A stretch of DNA of 64,000 nucleotides from Betaproteobacteria bacterium (GTDB taxonomy: Bacteria > Pseudomonadota > Gammaproteobacteria > Burkholderiales > Rhodocyclaceae): assembly GCA_016194935.1 (NCBI GenBank), contig JACQAO010000070.1:1-64000 (forward strand), written 5' to 3'. The notes under the pieces are model-generated. The model saw only the letters and a list, made by a program, of their open reading frames with translations. It was not told the DNA's origin and did not search any database. The first letter of the stretch is position 1, and every line of letters begins with the position of its first letter. The position numbers and the translations under genes were made by a program. Below are positions 20,963 to 30,198 of the stretch, piece by piece.

Positions 20963-22354
20963 TTACATGGCGGACCAGAAGGCGGAGAAGACGTGTACCG
21001 ACATGTAGTATCCAAGCAGTACATTTACGCCGACGCCGATTGAAAAGGCGGCAAGCGCTTTCCATCCCACCGGAGACAGATCCCGGAAGCGGGTGGTCAG
21101 GCCAATGCTGAGAAAGCAGAAAATAAACGCCCAGGTGCGCAGTGAAACCAGGGGCAGGATCAGACCGGGTTTCACCACATTATTGAAGTCGGCGGTGGAG
21201 TAACCGCTGGTGATCATCGTCATCAGAATCGACGCAGCGAAGAAGCCGATCACGAACTTGGGAAAGCGCCACCAGACTTCCATGGGATTCATCTTGACGC
21301 CGGTTTCCTTTCTTTCCCACACCACTGTGGCAATCAGCGCCCAGACGATGGACCAGATGCCGATCCACATGTCCCTGCCGATCACCTTCATCAAGGTGAA
21401 CGCCTTGATCGCCGCATCCTCATTGCCGGCCATCTTGCCATAGGCGCTGGCTGCGGCGAAGCCGGCGGCATCGGCAAACTCGGAGGTGCCTATCCAGGCG
21501 CCGGCAACTCCCGCAGGAAGCTCCAGCCCGCGCGAAATGAAGGGCAGCACCAGGATCATCACCAGCGCCCAGCCCACCACCAGAGTCACCGAAGTATACA
21601 GATGGTCTTTTTTCGCGCCTACCGAAGCCGCGATGGCCATGGATGCCGATACCCCGCACACCGATCCGCCCACACCCAGCACGGCGGCCAGTTTTCGGTC
21701 CAGGCCGAACACCCGGGTGCCAAGGAAATAAATCGTCGTGCAGGTGACCAGGGAAATAATCGTGGCCTGGCCGATGGCCACCGGCCCGGCTGTCAGCACC
21801 AGCGTAATGGGAAATGTCGCACCGAGCAGTACGATGCCGAGTTTGATGAAGTACTCTACCCGGAATGCGGCATCCATCCACTTGGGCAACTGCGTCAGGT
21901 TGGCCAGGATCAGTCCCACGATCAGCGCGACCAGGGGCGGTTCCAGATTGAATCGGGCCGCGTTCGCCCAGCCGGCAATGGCGAACATGATGATGGAGAG
22001 AACATAGAGGAAAATAAATCCAGGTATGAACTGGGACAGCTTGATGCCCATGATGCGGGTGGTGACGCCGAAGACCACCAGCCAGGTGGCGAACTGGAGG
22101 GAATACATTCCGGCATTTTGGGAGAAGTGATCGGTCAGTTGCCCGAACGCTGTCCATTTCAGCCCGCCCGGATTGATGGCCAGTGATTTGAGAAATGTAC
22201 TGCCGTTGGCGAACAGCAGGACGGCGATGAACATGATGCCGATGCCGATCCAGATTGCCCACCAATCTTCTTTCTGGTACAGGTCTTTCCAACTGCTTGC
22301 CTTGCGCGCTTCGACCGCATCGCTGCTCTCGTTCCACGAATCTTGGGTAGTCAT
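20963..22354 (-). CDS. YeiH/PSE-family putative sulfate (anion) exporter
   Basis: A 463-residue polytopic protein with about ten to eleven hydrophobic segments and the family motif GVGGSVCGVSASMAIAA (about 224-240). Relatives (UPF0324, putative sulfate exporter) are annotated from a link to sulfur metabolism, and substrates are mostly unproven. It has a soluble N-terminal stretch of about 30 residues before the first helix. It leads a minus-strand neighbourhood containing a second, unlike family member, a rhodanese and a Usp-like protein. That context favours a sulfur-related anion. Confidence 0.85.
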   Translation of the reverse strand: MTTQDSWNESSDAVEARKASSWKDLYQKEDWWAIWIGIGIMFIAVLLFANGSTFLKSLAINPGGLKWTAFGQLTDHFSQNAGMYSLQFATWLVVFGVTTRIMGIKLSQFIPGFIFLYVLSIIMFAIAGWANAARFNLEPPLVALIVGLILANLTQLPKWMDAAFRVEYFIKLGIVLLGATFPITLVLTAGPVAIGQATIISLVTCTTIYFLGTRVFGLDRKLAAVLGVGGSVCGVSASMAIAASVGAKKDHLYTSVTLVVGWALVMILVLPFISRGLELPAGVAGAWIGTSEFADAAGFAAASAYGKMAGNEDAAIKAFTLMKVIGRDMWIGIWSIVWALIATVVWERKETGVKMNPMEVWWRFPKFVIGFFAASILMTMITSGYSTADFNNVVKPGLILPLVSLRTWAFIFCFLSIGLTTRFRDLSPVGWKALAAFSIGVGVNVLLGYYMSVHVFSAFWSAM

Positions 22355-22435
22355 GTGGATCTCCTCCAGGTTATAGGTTTCATGTGGTCAACGATATTGC
22401 CAACTGCCTGAGCCGGCCGAAATGCACAGATATGC

Positions 22436-22456
22436 GGCCAGCGGTCACTACTGGCC
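22436..22456. repeat. Inverted repeat upstream of the first YeiH-family gene
   Basis: GGCCAG (22436-22441) pairs with CTGGCC (22451-22456) around a 9-base loop. It sits in the 235-base gap between two minus-strand genes, on the promoter side of the transporter at 20963-22354, and could be an operator or weak hairpin. The remainder of the gap shows no other clear signal. Confidence 0.35.
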
Positions 22457-22589
22457 CGCAAAGAGCGCGGGCTGGATTATTCACGGATGGACTCCAAGTT
22501 GCAGCGGGACTATAAAAGGTTTTTTTTCAGGTGCGATATCCATTTATTTTATTTAGGCATAGATATTTTGTACTTTAACCGGATGGCTC

Positions 22590-23237
22590 TTAGCGTGTTT
22601 CCAGCCAGAAGATGAGTGCGACAAAAAGAAATACAATGAATTCGAGCACGCTCACCCAAAAGATCATGCGCGAGATACGCCGGTGTCGCGGCGGCATCCT
22701 CAGCAACAGGCGTTCAGTCCACCAGCGGTAGCCCGGCAGGTTGCCGAAACGGGCCATTCTGTTGAGATGACGGCGGATTGCAGCAGCCCATGGAACCAGA
22801 CTGCGGTCGATTTCTCTGATGCGCGGGTCTGTTTCGTCATCCACCGGGAGATAGCGTTCGGTGATGGTGAGTTGCGATCCGCCCGCCGCAGGTTCGATTG
22901 TAAACTCGGTTGACCGCTTGAGTCCCTGAGCGTACACCAGCCTGTAGCCGGAATTTATCCCCTTTATGCCCCAGGGGGTGCAGAGAGTATTTTCACGTAT
23001 CGTCTCGACACGCCAGGAAGTTTCGCTGCGCAAGGCGCTGGTCTCGTTCAGAGCGCTCATTTGATAGGACTGGGCGGCAGTGTCTGCGCGCCAGTCCGAG
23101 ATTTCAAGGTGAGGATTGAGGCGGAACAAGCGCTCAACGTCCGCCAGGAAAGAAAATACCTGGTGCGGCGGGAGCGAGATCTGCGCTATTGCCCAGGCGG
23201 CGTTTTCCGGCGTCTGCCCTGCTTCCGGCGAGCTCAC
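22590..23237 (-). CDS. SRPBCC-fold protein with C-terminal membrane anchor
   Basis: A 215-residue protein. An N-terminal START/SRPBCC-like domain (about 15-150: SLPPHQVFSFLADVERLFRL ... FTIEPAAGGSQLTITERYL) is followed by a basic segment and a hydrophobic C-terminal helix (about 190-212). The fold binds hydrophobic ligands; the ligand here is unknown. Its start overlaps the stop of the Usp-like gene by 4 bases, implying translational coupling. Codons around TPWGIKGIN come from a copy of the dispersed repeat. Confidence 0.75.
   Translation of the reverse strand: MSSPEAGQTPENAAWAIAQISLPPHQVFSFLADVERLFRLNPHLEISDWRADTAAQSYQMSALNETSALRSETSWRVETIRENTLCTPWGIKGINSGYRLVYAQGLKRSTEFTIEPAAGGSQLTITERYLPVDDETDPRIREIDRSLVPWAAAIRRHLNRMARFGNLPGYRWWTERLLLRMPPRHRRISRMIFWVSVLEFIVFLFVALIFWLETR
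22953..22979 (-). repeat. Copy of the dispersed repeat inside the SRPBCC gene
   Basis: On the coding strand, 25 of 27 bases match positions 556-582 at the prlC 3' end, including the core CTGGGGCATAAAGGG. It is translated in frame as TPWGIKGIN. This is the longest shared stretch between two unrelated genes in the window. Confidence 0.75.
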
Positions 23238-23698
23238 TGCCTGGCGGCGATAAGCAACGGGCAGTTCAGGCCGTATGCCAGCCGGTCCAGATCCATGCGC
23301 GAACGCAGGCCCAGCATATCCTTGGGACGCGGCGGGCCGATCACGGCCAGATCGGTTTTTTCTTCAGCAGCGATGGCGACCGCGCATTCGGCGGGATCGC
23401 CGAAACGCACCACCGCTTTATAAGCCAGGCCCCGGCCGGCACAGCGCGCTTCAACTGCAGCGAGCGCGCGCTTGGCGTCCTTCTCGAGCAGTTGTTCGAC
23501 GTAATGCGCGAAAGCGTCGCGCGTCGAGGCGTTGTTGAGCCAGTCGTCGCCCTGCATGCCGGCCCATAGTTCGGGGACGATCAGGCAATGGACGATTGAG
23601 GTGCGGCCAGGTACGGCGATCTCGTAGGCAAGTGTTTCGGCCAATGCCGCCCCCTCCGTGCCATGGTGGCACAGGAGCAAGGCAGACGATGTGAGCAT
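23234..23698 (-). CDS. Universal-stress-protein-like domain protein
   Basis: A 154-residue single-domain protein with a Usp/HUP-like layout. A hydrophobic first strand (ALLLCHHGTEGAALAE), a late VVRFGDPAECAVAIAAEEKTDLAVIGPPR segment and a final strand CPLLIAAR match the usual strand positions. The ATP-binding glycine motif of canonical UspA is weak. It lies between transporter and SRPBCC genes and is coupled to the latter by a 4-base overlap. A regulatory or small-molecule sensing role in the cluster is inference. Confidence 0.7.
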   Translation of the reverse strand: MLTSSALLLCHHGTEGAALAETLAYEIAVPGRTSIVHCLIVPELWAGMQGDDWLNNASTRDAFAHYVEQLLEKDAKRALAAVEARCAGRGLAYKAVVRFGDPAECAVAIAAEEKTDLAVIGPPRPKDMLGLRSRMDLDRLAYGLNCPLLIAARQ

Positions 23699-23744
23699 AA
23701 GGACGAGGAAGAGACGCCGGCCCGCAAGCGGACCGGCGGGTGGA

Positions 23745-23873
23745 TCACTTGCCGATGAAGAACACTATGCCCAGCGCGATCAGCAGCGCGGCGATGAGTG
23801 CGCCGAGGTCTTCCCTGCGGTCGGCGGCGAAGATGGACAGGCTGGTGCCGCGTTCGAACTGTTTCTCTTCCAT
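23745..23873 (-). CDS. 42-residue single-pass membrane microprotein
   Basis: A short reading frame with the sequence order MEEKQFERGTSLSIFAADRR, then EDLGALIAALLIALGIVFFIGK as a single hydrophobic helix (about 24-40). It follows the large transporter gene by 11 bases, with an upstream AGGAGAAT-type ribosome site. The charged head plus a C-terminal helix is typical of small transporter-associated subunits. No family is recognised. Position and clean start signal support it being real. Confidence 0.65.
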   Translation of the reverse strand: MEEKQFERGTSLSIFAADRREDLGALIAALLIALGIVFFIGK

Positions 23874-23884
23874 GGTGATTCTCC

Positions 23885-25564
23885 TTAGACGAATTCGCGC
23901 ACGAACAGCAGTACGACGATGAGCGAGCCGACGGCTTTGAGCGTGCCGACGATGCCGCCGATGATGAGCGGCTTGCCGCCCGCCTGCTTGAGGGCCTTGC
24001 CGGTGATCTGCATGCCCAGGCCGATCAGGCCGATGGAGAAGAGCCAGGCCAGCCAGTTGCGGAAGGCGCCGATGGTTTTCGAGTTATGCCAGGCCGCCTT
24101 GTTGGCTTTGTCCAACACCGCCTTGGCGAGCGGGTCGAGTCCCGCGATCTTGCCCGCCGAGAGCAGGAGGCCGTCCTGATCGCGGCTGGTCAGCTTCCGG
24201 TTGGCGATCAGATCCTTCAGTGCCGCAGTTTCGGCGGGATTTTGCATCTTGGCCAGTTCGCCCTCCAGCAGCCGGGTTTCCTTGGGCTTGAGCAACTTGT
24301 CTTCCTTGATTTCGCTGCTGCTGAAGTATTTGCCCTGATAGTGGCCGGCGGGTGAGAACGCACCCATCGAACTGAGCGCGAACATGCCGATGAAGCCGAG
24401 AACGAACACCGGGAACTTGGCGACCAGCACCTGCTTGAGGTTCACCTTCTCCGCCCCCACCTCGTGCTTGACATACCAGGCGGCAAGCCAGACCACGATG
24501 ATGGGCAGGAACAGTACGCGGGTGATGTTGAATATCTCCGCCACTTTCAGCGTCTCGATCCCGTGCGGGTCGAAGGCCAGTGCTGCGCCCGCCACCTGCG
24601 CCGAGTTGAGGATGCCGGTGCCGGCCCAGGCGCCGAACTGCACCGGCCCCATGCCGAGCAGATGGCCGACGGTCGGGAACAGGAACATGCAGCCCACGCC
24701 CCACACCAGGATAGTGCCGATGGTATAGGCGATCTCCACGGCTTTCGCCTGCACCACGGGCGCAGCGGCCACCGCAGCCGAGACGCCGCAGACGCCAACC
24801 CCGGCGGAGAGAATGCCGGTCATCGAGTTGCCGGCGTCCATGCGCCTGCCCATATATAGCACCAGACCGACCGAGCCGAGCACGAAGATGCCGATCAAAA
24901 CCACCGATAGGGCGCCGAGTTGGGCCAGCTCGGCCGCGCTATAGAGGGCGCCCAGCAGGATCACGCCGGTCTTCAGGAAGAAGCGCGCAGTGCGCACGCC
25001 GTTGGCGGCCCAGCCGGGGATGCTGAAAACATTCACCGTGAGGATGCCGATGACAATGCCCAGCACGACGTAGTTGAGATTGAAAATGGTGGCGAAATTC
25101 CAGCCCAGGGCCGGCTGGGCGGCCTTGCCCCAATTGGCGAAGACGGGATCGAGACCCCAGCGCACAAGGCAGGCAATGCCGACGATGAAGGCCATGCCGG
25201 GAACGATGGACAGGTAGTAATCGAAGTCGCCTTCCTGCGGTGTCCATACCAGGATCAGCAGACCCAGCGCGGCGAAGAATCCGCCGATGATATAGGACAG
25301 GTTTGCCTGCTCCGTCTTGGCGTGGTCGAATTTGGAGGCCGGCATTTTCATGACCGGCGCCGGCTTGCTTTCGGCGACCGCCATCTCGGTGGCTACCCGC
25401 AGCTCTGCGTCGAACTTCTCCTTGGTTTTCATGTGATCGGAGTAGGCGCTCTGCTGCAACCAGCTTTGCATCCCGTCCACCCCGCCCGAATTATTCAGAA
25501 ATCCCCAGACCAGCATAAGCATGCCGATGATGAGCAGTGCCGGCGATTTTTTAGTGTAGATCAT
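23885..25564 (-). CDS. Large YeiH/PSE-family putative anion exporter
   Basis: A 559-residue polytopic protein. An extra N-terminal helix (PALLIIGMLMLVWGFLNN) precedes a long soluble segment and the family core, with the motif SAGVGVCGVSAAVAAAP matching the other transporter here. A hydrophilic insert of about 100 residues (from the GHYQGKYFSSSEIKEDK region through the AWHNSKT region) separates the last helices. ATG at 25564 (MIYTKKSP) is chosen for its strong GGAGGGAGCT ribosome site. It follows a periplasmic rhodanese gene by 42 bases. The two YeiH-type proteins are only distantly similar, so they are not a recent duplication. Confidence 0.85.
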   Translation of the reverse strand: MIYTKKSPALLIIGMLMLVWGFLNNSGGVDGMQSWLQQSAYSDHMKTKEKFDAELRVATEMAVAESKPAPVMKMPASKFDHAKTEQANLSYIIGGFFAALGLLILVWTPQEGDFDYYLSIVPGMAFIVGIACLVRWGLDPVFANWGKAAQPALGWNFATIFNLNYVVLGIVIGILTVNVFSIPGWAANGVRTARFFLKTGVILLGALYSAAELAQLGALSVVLIGIFVLGSVGLVLYMGRRMDAGNSMTGILSAGVGVCGVSAAVAAAPVVQAKAVEIAYTIGTILVWGVGCMFLFPTVGHLLGMGPVQFGAWAGTGILNSAQVAGAALAFDPHGIETLKVAEIFNITRVLFLPIIVVWLAAWYVKHEVGAEKVNLKQVLVAKFPVFVLGFIGMFALSSMGAFSPAGHYQGKYFSSSEIKEDKLLKPKETRLLEGELAKMQNPAETAALKDLIANRKLTSRDQDGLLLSAGKIAGLDPLAKAVLDKANKAAWHNSKTIGAFRNWLAWLFSIGLIGLGMQITGKALKQAGGKPLIIGGIVGTLKAVGSLIVVLLFVREFV

Positions 25565-25606
25565 AGCTCCCTCCTCCATAAGCCTCACGGAACACAGACG
25601 ACACAC

Positions 25607-26062
25607 TCAGTCGATGGGTAGTTTGCGCGCCTTCCAGTCGGGGAAGCCGTTGCGATACCAATAGACGTTCTTGTAGCCGTTCTTCGCCAGCACCACAGCG
25701 GATTTGTACGACTTCCAGCAAGTGCCGGAATTGCAGAACACCACGATCCTGGCATTCTTGTCGGGGAGTTTGGCCATGTTGAATTTGTCCTGGGCCGGAT
25801 CGAAGTGGGCATCCTTGGCGCTTTTTTCCGGATCGTAGGGGACAGAGATCGCGCCCTTGAGGGTACCCTCGCCAAACTCGCTGGCCTTGCGGGTATCAAC
25901 CAGGATTGCGCCTTGCTTCTGTAGTTCGACAACCTCTTTCGCTTCGACCATGGTTACGCCGGCAGGAGCCGCCGCCGGGGTTTCCTGCGCCAGTGCCGCA
26001 GACGTTACCGTCATGAAACAGAAACCGGCCAGGGTAAACAACAGATGTTTGATTGCTTGCAT
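25607..26062 (-). CDS. Exported rhodanese-domain protein
   Basis: A 151-residue protein with a signal peptide (1-25, ending ALAQE) and one rhodanese domain: AILVDTRKASEFGEG, then active loop VFCNSGTCWKSYKSA with cysteines at 110 and 115, then NVYWYRNGFPDW. The second cysteine occupies the loop end where many rhodaneses have arginine, resembling the C-x-G-x-x-C-W-x-S subgroup of exported rhodaneses. It probably moves sulfane sulfur in the periplasm. It is the first gene of the transporter cluster. Confidence 0.88.
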   Translation of the reverse strand: MQAIKHLLFTLAGFCFMTVTSAALAQETPAAAPAGVTMVEAKEVVELQKQGAILVDTRKASEFGEGTLKGAISVPYDPEKSAKDAHFDPAQDKFNMAKLPDKNARIVVFCNSGTCWKSYKSAVVLAKNGYKNVYWYRNGFPDWKARKLPID

Positions 26063-26306
26063 GATAGCCTCCATATAGTTATGCAGATCTATGACGACCC
26101 GTTCCTTGACCCAAGGTCGCAGAAATTTTGATGTGAACGCACCCGCAGGGCCACTATAGGATGTTTCTCCCCAGAAATGACATTGAGATGTTTTATCGAC
26201 AGATAGATTTTGTTGTGCTCAATCCGCTCAACTTGCCTTTTGTGACAATCATTCGATGCATTCGCTATTATGAAGCCCTCAGTAGTTACATTCGAGAGGC
26301 CTGAGT

Positions 26307-27938
26307 ATGCTGAATAACTTTTCCATTCGCAGCCGGTTGCTGGGCAGCGCGATCATGTCGATTGTTTTTCTGACGCTGCTTGCCGGCGTCAATTTCTACG
26401 GCCTGCAGCGATCCAAGCAGGCGCTCTACGAAGTGCGGCATGGCGGCGTGCAACCTCTGCTGGCGATTGGCGAACTCGATGACAGACTTCGGTCGGTGCG
26501 TTTCAATATGGTCGGAGTGGTGCAGGATGTCATCTCCGTCACGGGTGCGCGGAACCAGCTCAAGGAGTTGCGCGGATGGCTGCCCCAGGCCTGGAAAGAA
26601 TTTCTGGCAGGCTACCAGGCCGAGACCGCCACGCCTGAAGAACGCCAACTGGTGGAGAAAATCAGCAAGGAGCTGGATGGGCTGCCGGCTTTTTTCGACA
26701 TTCTCGATGCCGCTTACGCCAAGGAAGACAAAGCGGCGCTGACGGCGCTGCAGCAGGATGGCTGGCCAAATATCAACAAGAACCTGGTGCGTCCGCTGAG
26801 TGAGCTGATCCCGGCGCGCGTGGCGATGATGAAAAATACTTTCGATACCAATGCCGAGGCCGGCCAACGGCTCAATATCATTGCCTTGACCAGCTATCTG
26901 GCGTGCGCAGCGCTGCTGTTGTTGCTGACCTTGCCGATGGTGCGCTCCCTGTCACGCGCCCTGGCGGACATGAAAGCTACGCTGGCGCGCGTGGCGGAAG
27001 GCGACCTGAATGCCCGGGCCGACGCCAGCCGGGGCGACGAGTTGGGCGATATGGCGCGTTCTCTTGACGCCACCGTGGAACGTTTGCAGGACACCATCCG
27101 CGGCGTCAAGGGCGCCGCCGACACATTGACCAGCGCCGCCGAATCACTGCAAGCGGAACTCGGCGGAGTGATGGAGCGAGGCAAGGTGCGTTCGGAACAC
27201 ATGGCGCAGGCCCAGCAGTCGATTGAGCAGATGAGTCTCGCCGCACGCAATATTGCCACCGGCACCGGCCGGGTAGCGGAGGCCTCGGGCGAAGCGCTGG
27301 GCATTGCCGGCGACGGCGACAAGCGCATGGAGGACTCGATAGCGGCCACCCGCCGGGTGGAGGTATCGGTTGACCAGTCGATGGCGGTCATCGCCGAGCT
27401 TTCCAGCGCCACCGACCGCATTCAGGAAATTACCAGCGTAATTCGGGATATCGCCGACCAGACCAATCTGCTGGCGCTGAATGCCGCCATCGAGGCGGCA
27501 CGGGCCGGCGAGCAGGGCCGCGGTTTTGCGGTGGTGGCCGACGAAGTGCGGAAACTGGCGGAACGCACCTCGGTGTCTACCGCCGACATCACCGCTACGG
27601 TGGATACCATCCGCCAGAAAACCGATTCGGCGGTGCAGGCTATGCAGACGGTACACGCCGAAGTGGGGCGGGGCGTGCGTTACAGCGGCGAGACCCGCGC
27701 GGCGCTGGATGGCATCGTCGCCGCCTCGCGCCGGGTTTCCGACTTGCTGCAATCAATTACTGCCGATACCCAGGCGCAGATGGATGCCAGCCAGCATACC
27801 GTCGATGAAATGGCGCAGGCCACGGCCATGAATGCCGAGAATAGCGCCAGCATTCGCAGAGTCGGCGAAGTGACCCATGACCTGTCGGGGATGGCGCATG
27901 AACTGCAGGCCCTAATCGGGCGCTTCCGCTTGAATTGA
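26307..27938 (+). CDS. Methyl-accepting chemotaxis protein
   Basis: A 543-residue transmembrane chemoreceptor. Membrane helix 1 (about 11-31), a four-helix-bundle-type ligand domain (32-195), helix 2 (197-215) and a HAMP domain (216-268) precede the cytoplasmic signalling coiled coil. The conserved hairpin tip ([38 protein letters not shown]) lies at about 383-420. The ligand is unknown. The 26063-26306 gap upstream holds its presumed promoter and shows no other feature. Its last 27 bases overlap the convergent PIN gene. Confidence 0.95.
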   Translation: MLNNFSIRSRLLGSAIMSIVFLTLLAGVNFYGLQRSKQALYEVRHGGVQPLLAIGELDDRLRSVRFNMVGVVQDVISVTGARNQLKELRGWLPQAWKEFLAGYQAETATPEERQLVEKISKELDGLPAFFDILDAAYAKEDKAALTALQQDGWPNINKNLVRPLSELIPARVAMMKNTFDTNAEAGQRLNIIALTSYLACAALLLLLTLPMVRSLSRALADMKATLARVAEGDLNARADASRGDELGDMARSLDATVERLQDTIRGVKGAADTLTSAAESLQAELGGVMERGKVRSEHMAQAQQSIEQMSLAARNIATGTGRVAEASGEALGIAGDGDKRMEDSIAATRRVEVSVDQSMAVIAELSSATDRIQEITSVIRDIADQTNLLALNAAIEAARAGEQGRGFAVVADEVRKLAERTSVSTADITATVDTIRQKTDSAVQAMQTVHAEVGRGVRYSGETRAALDGIVAASRRVSDLLQSITADTQAQMDASQHTVDEMAQATAMNAENSASIRRVGEVTHDLSGMAHELQALIGRFRLN

Positions 27939-28376
27939 GATGCTGTCGCACAGCGCAGGAATTTCCATAAAGTGTTGTGGTGTCAGGATGCTGAAATATT
28001 CTTTCAGCGGCTTGCGTTTCGCCAGCGCCAGCAACGCCTTGTCGTTGGTGACGAGATAACGGACGTTGCCGTCCAGCGCCAATTCAAGAAACTTCTGGTC
28101 ATCACGATCTCTGCACGCGGGCAACGGTTTGCGTGGTGCAGTTGTGGTTGATAACTTTTGGGCGATGCGCCCGTAGGCGTCGAAAGCGCGTTGTTGCGCA
28201 GGGTTATCCAGGGCGAACTCCGGATAACCGAGCACGCGGCGAAACTCGGCCAGGCAATCCGCGTTCGTCAACAGCTCGATCTGTCCAGCTTCGGCGGCAT
28301 GGCGTATTTGGCTGTAACGGCTGTCGGCAAAAACCCATAGCGACAACAGTACATTGGTGTCCAGTACCACTTTCAC
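27912..28376 (-). CDS. PIN-domain putative ribonuclease (VapC-like)
   Basis: A 154-residue protein starting [16 protein letters not shown], with the acidic quartet D6, E44, D92/D93 and D112 ([10 protein letters not shown]) of PIN nucleases. Most isolated PIN proteins of this COG1569 type are toxins, but no antitoxin gene is adjacent. Instead its ATG overlaps the phaC stop by 4 bases, so it is translated with the PHA synthase. Its 3' end overlaps the chemoreceptor gene by 27 bases tail to tail. Confidence 0.85.
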   Translation of the reverse strand: MKVVLDTNVLLSLWVFADSRYSQIRHAAEAGQIELLTNADCLAEFRRVLGYPEFALDNPAQQRAFDAYGRIAQKLSTTTAPRKPLPACRDRDDQKFLELALDGNVRYLVTNDKALLALAKRKPLKEYFSILTPQHFMEIPALCDSISIQAEAPD

Positions 28377-30178
28377 TGTTGCTTATCGAGACGGAACTTG
28401 ACGTAGGTACCCGGCGCATCTTCCAGCGGTTTCAGCTTGCCTCTGGCCGGATCGCGCGCCGGTACCAGCGTATCGTCGAGCGCTGTGATCCACTGTTGCC
28501 AGTCGGGCCACCACGAACCTTCGTGCTGCCGGCTGCCTTCGAACCAGGCGGCGGAAGTTTCCGGCAGCACTTTGCTGTCGTTGGTCCAGTAGCCGTATTT
28601 GTTGGCGGACGGGGGATTGACGATGCCGGCGATGTGGCCGGAGCCGCCCAGCACATAGCGCACCGGGCCGCCCAGGCGGGTAGCGCCGAGGTAAGTGCTG
28701 TGCCAGGGAGCGATGTGATCCTCGATGGTGGAGATGAAATAGCTCGGTACCTTCACCTTCGAGATGTTGATCGGCACGCCCTTGAGCTCGATGCCGCCTG
28801 GTTCCTTGAGCAGGTTCTTCAGGTACATGTTGCGCAGGTAATAGCTGTGCATCTTGTAGGGCATGCGGGTCGAATCGGAATTCCAGTAGAGCAGGTCGAA
28901 GGGGAAAGGCTGCTTGCCGAGCAAATAGTTATTCACCACGAAGGACCAGATCAGGTCGTTGGAGCGCAGCATGTTGAAGGTGCCGCCCATTTCCGATCCT
29001 TCGAGGTAACCGCGTTCCGCCATTTTCTTTTCCAGGTTGGCGACCTGTTGCTCGTCGATGAACACGCCCAGCTCGCCGGGGATGGAAAAATCCAGCAGCG
29101 CCACGAAGAAAGTGGCTGATGCGATGCGCTGGTCTTTTTTCGCCGCCAGATAACCCAGCGTCGCGCCCAGCAAGGTGCCGCCGAGGCAGTAGCCGATGAG
29201 GTTAACTTCCTGCTCGCCGGTCTGCCGGCAGACGGCGTCAAGCGCGGCCAGCGCGCCCTCGCTCATGTAATCGTCGAAGTCCTTCAATGCCAGTTTCGCG
29301 TCCGGGTTCACCCAGGAGATGACGAAAACGCTGTGACCTTGATCGGTGGCCCATTTGATGAAGGAGTTGGACTGGCGCAGGTCGAGGATGTAGTACTTGT
29401 TGATCCACGGCGGAATAATCAACAATGGCCGCTTGAACACTTCGCTGGTCGTCGGATTGAACTGCAACAACTGAATCAAGTCGTTCTGGAATATCACCTT
29501 GCCTGGTGTGGCACCAACATTGTGGCCGATCTCGAAAGCATCCGGATCAGTCATCTTGACGCGCAACTGGCCGCCGCCCTCCTCGATGTCGCGCAGCAGG
29601 TTGTTGAAGCCATTGAGCAGATTCTGGCCGTGGCTCCTGGCGGTTTCGCGCAGCACTTCCGGATTGGTCAGGGCGAAGTTGGTCGGCGCTAGCGCGTCGA
29701 TGAACTGGCGCGTGAAGAAATTCACTTTCTTCTGCGATATTTCGTCCAGGCCTTCCACGCAGCAGACGCTGTCATGCACATGGCGCGCGGTGATGAGGTA
29801 GGACTGCTTGATGAAATCGAACAGAAAATGTTCTTCCCACTGGGCGTCCTTGAAGCGGTGGTCGCCCTTGGCGGGTGCGGCTATCGGCGCAACCGGCAGG
29901 CCGGCGTAACGCAGCATGGAGTTTTGCCACAGCGCAAAATAGTCCTGCATCAGGCTCATCTGCTCTTGCGCCATCTTGAGAGGATTGGCGAACAGCTTCG
30001 CCATCAGATTCAGGTAGGACTGGGCGATGCCCAACTCATCGGAAGGCGCGTTGACACCCTGTTGCACCTGACGCTGCATGTGTTCGGCGAGCAGCCTGGA
30101 AGCGCGTTGTGCAACTTCTGCGTAGGTGCCGACGATCTCGGCTGGATCGGTAATTTCGGGTGGAATCTTGGCGTGCAT
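28373..30178 (-). CDS. phaC: Class I poly(R)-hydroxyalkanoate synthase
   Basis: Polymerises hydroxyacyl-CoA into storage polyester. The 601-residue protein has the PhaC N-terminal domain and the lipase-like box GYCLGG with catalytic Cys at residue 331. Downstream are the catalytic aspartate region (STIEDHIAPWHS) and histidine region (LGGSGHIAG). The partner thiolase is encoded at 33.6 kb. No phasin, phaB or phaR is in the window. Confidence 0.96.
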   Translation of the reverse strand: MHAKIPPEITDPAEIVGTYAEVAQRASRLLAEHMQRQVQQGVNAPSDELGIAQSYLNLMAKLFANPLKMAQEQMSLMQDYFALWQNSMLRYAGLPVAPIAAPAKGDHRFKDAQWEEHFLFDFIKQSYLITARHVHDSVCCVEGLDEISQKKVNFFTRQFIDALAPTNFALTNPEVLRETARSHGQNLLNGFNNLLRDIEEGGGQLRVKMTDPDAFEIGHNVGATPGKVIFQNDLIQLLQFNPTTSEVFKRPLLIIPPWINKYYILDLRQSNSFIKWATDQGHSVFVISWVNPDAKLALKDFDDYMSEGALAALDAVCRQTGEQEVNLIGYCLGGTLLGATLGYLAAKKDQRIASATFFVALLDFSIPGELGVFIDEQQVANLEKKMAERGYLEGSEMGGTFNMLRSNDLIWSFVVNNYLLGKQPFPFDLLYWNSDSTRMPYKMHSYYLRNMYLKNLLKEPGGIELKGVPINISKVKVPSYFISTIEDHIAPWHSTYLGATRLGGPVRYVLGGSGHIAGIVNPPSANKYGYWTNDSKVLPETSAAWFEGSRQHEGSWWPDWQQWITALDDTLVPARDPARGKLKPLEDAPGTYVKFRLDKQQ

Positions 30179-30198
30179 TATGTCTTCATGTCTTCCGG

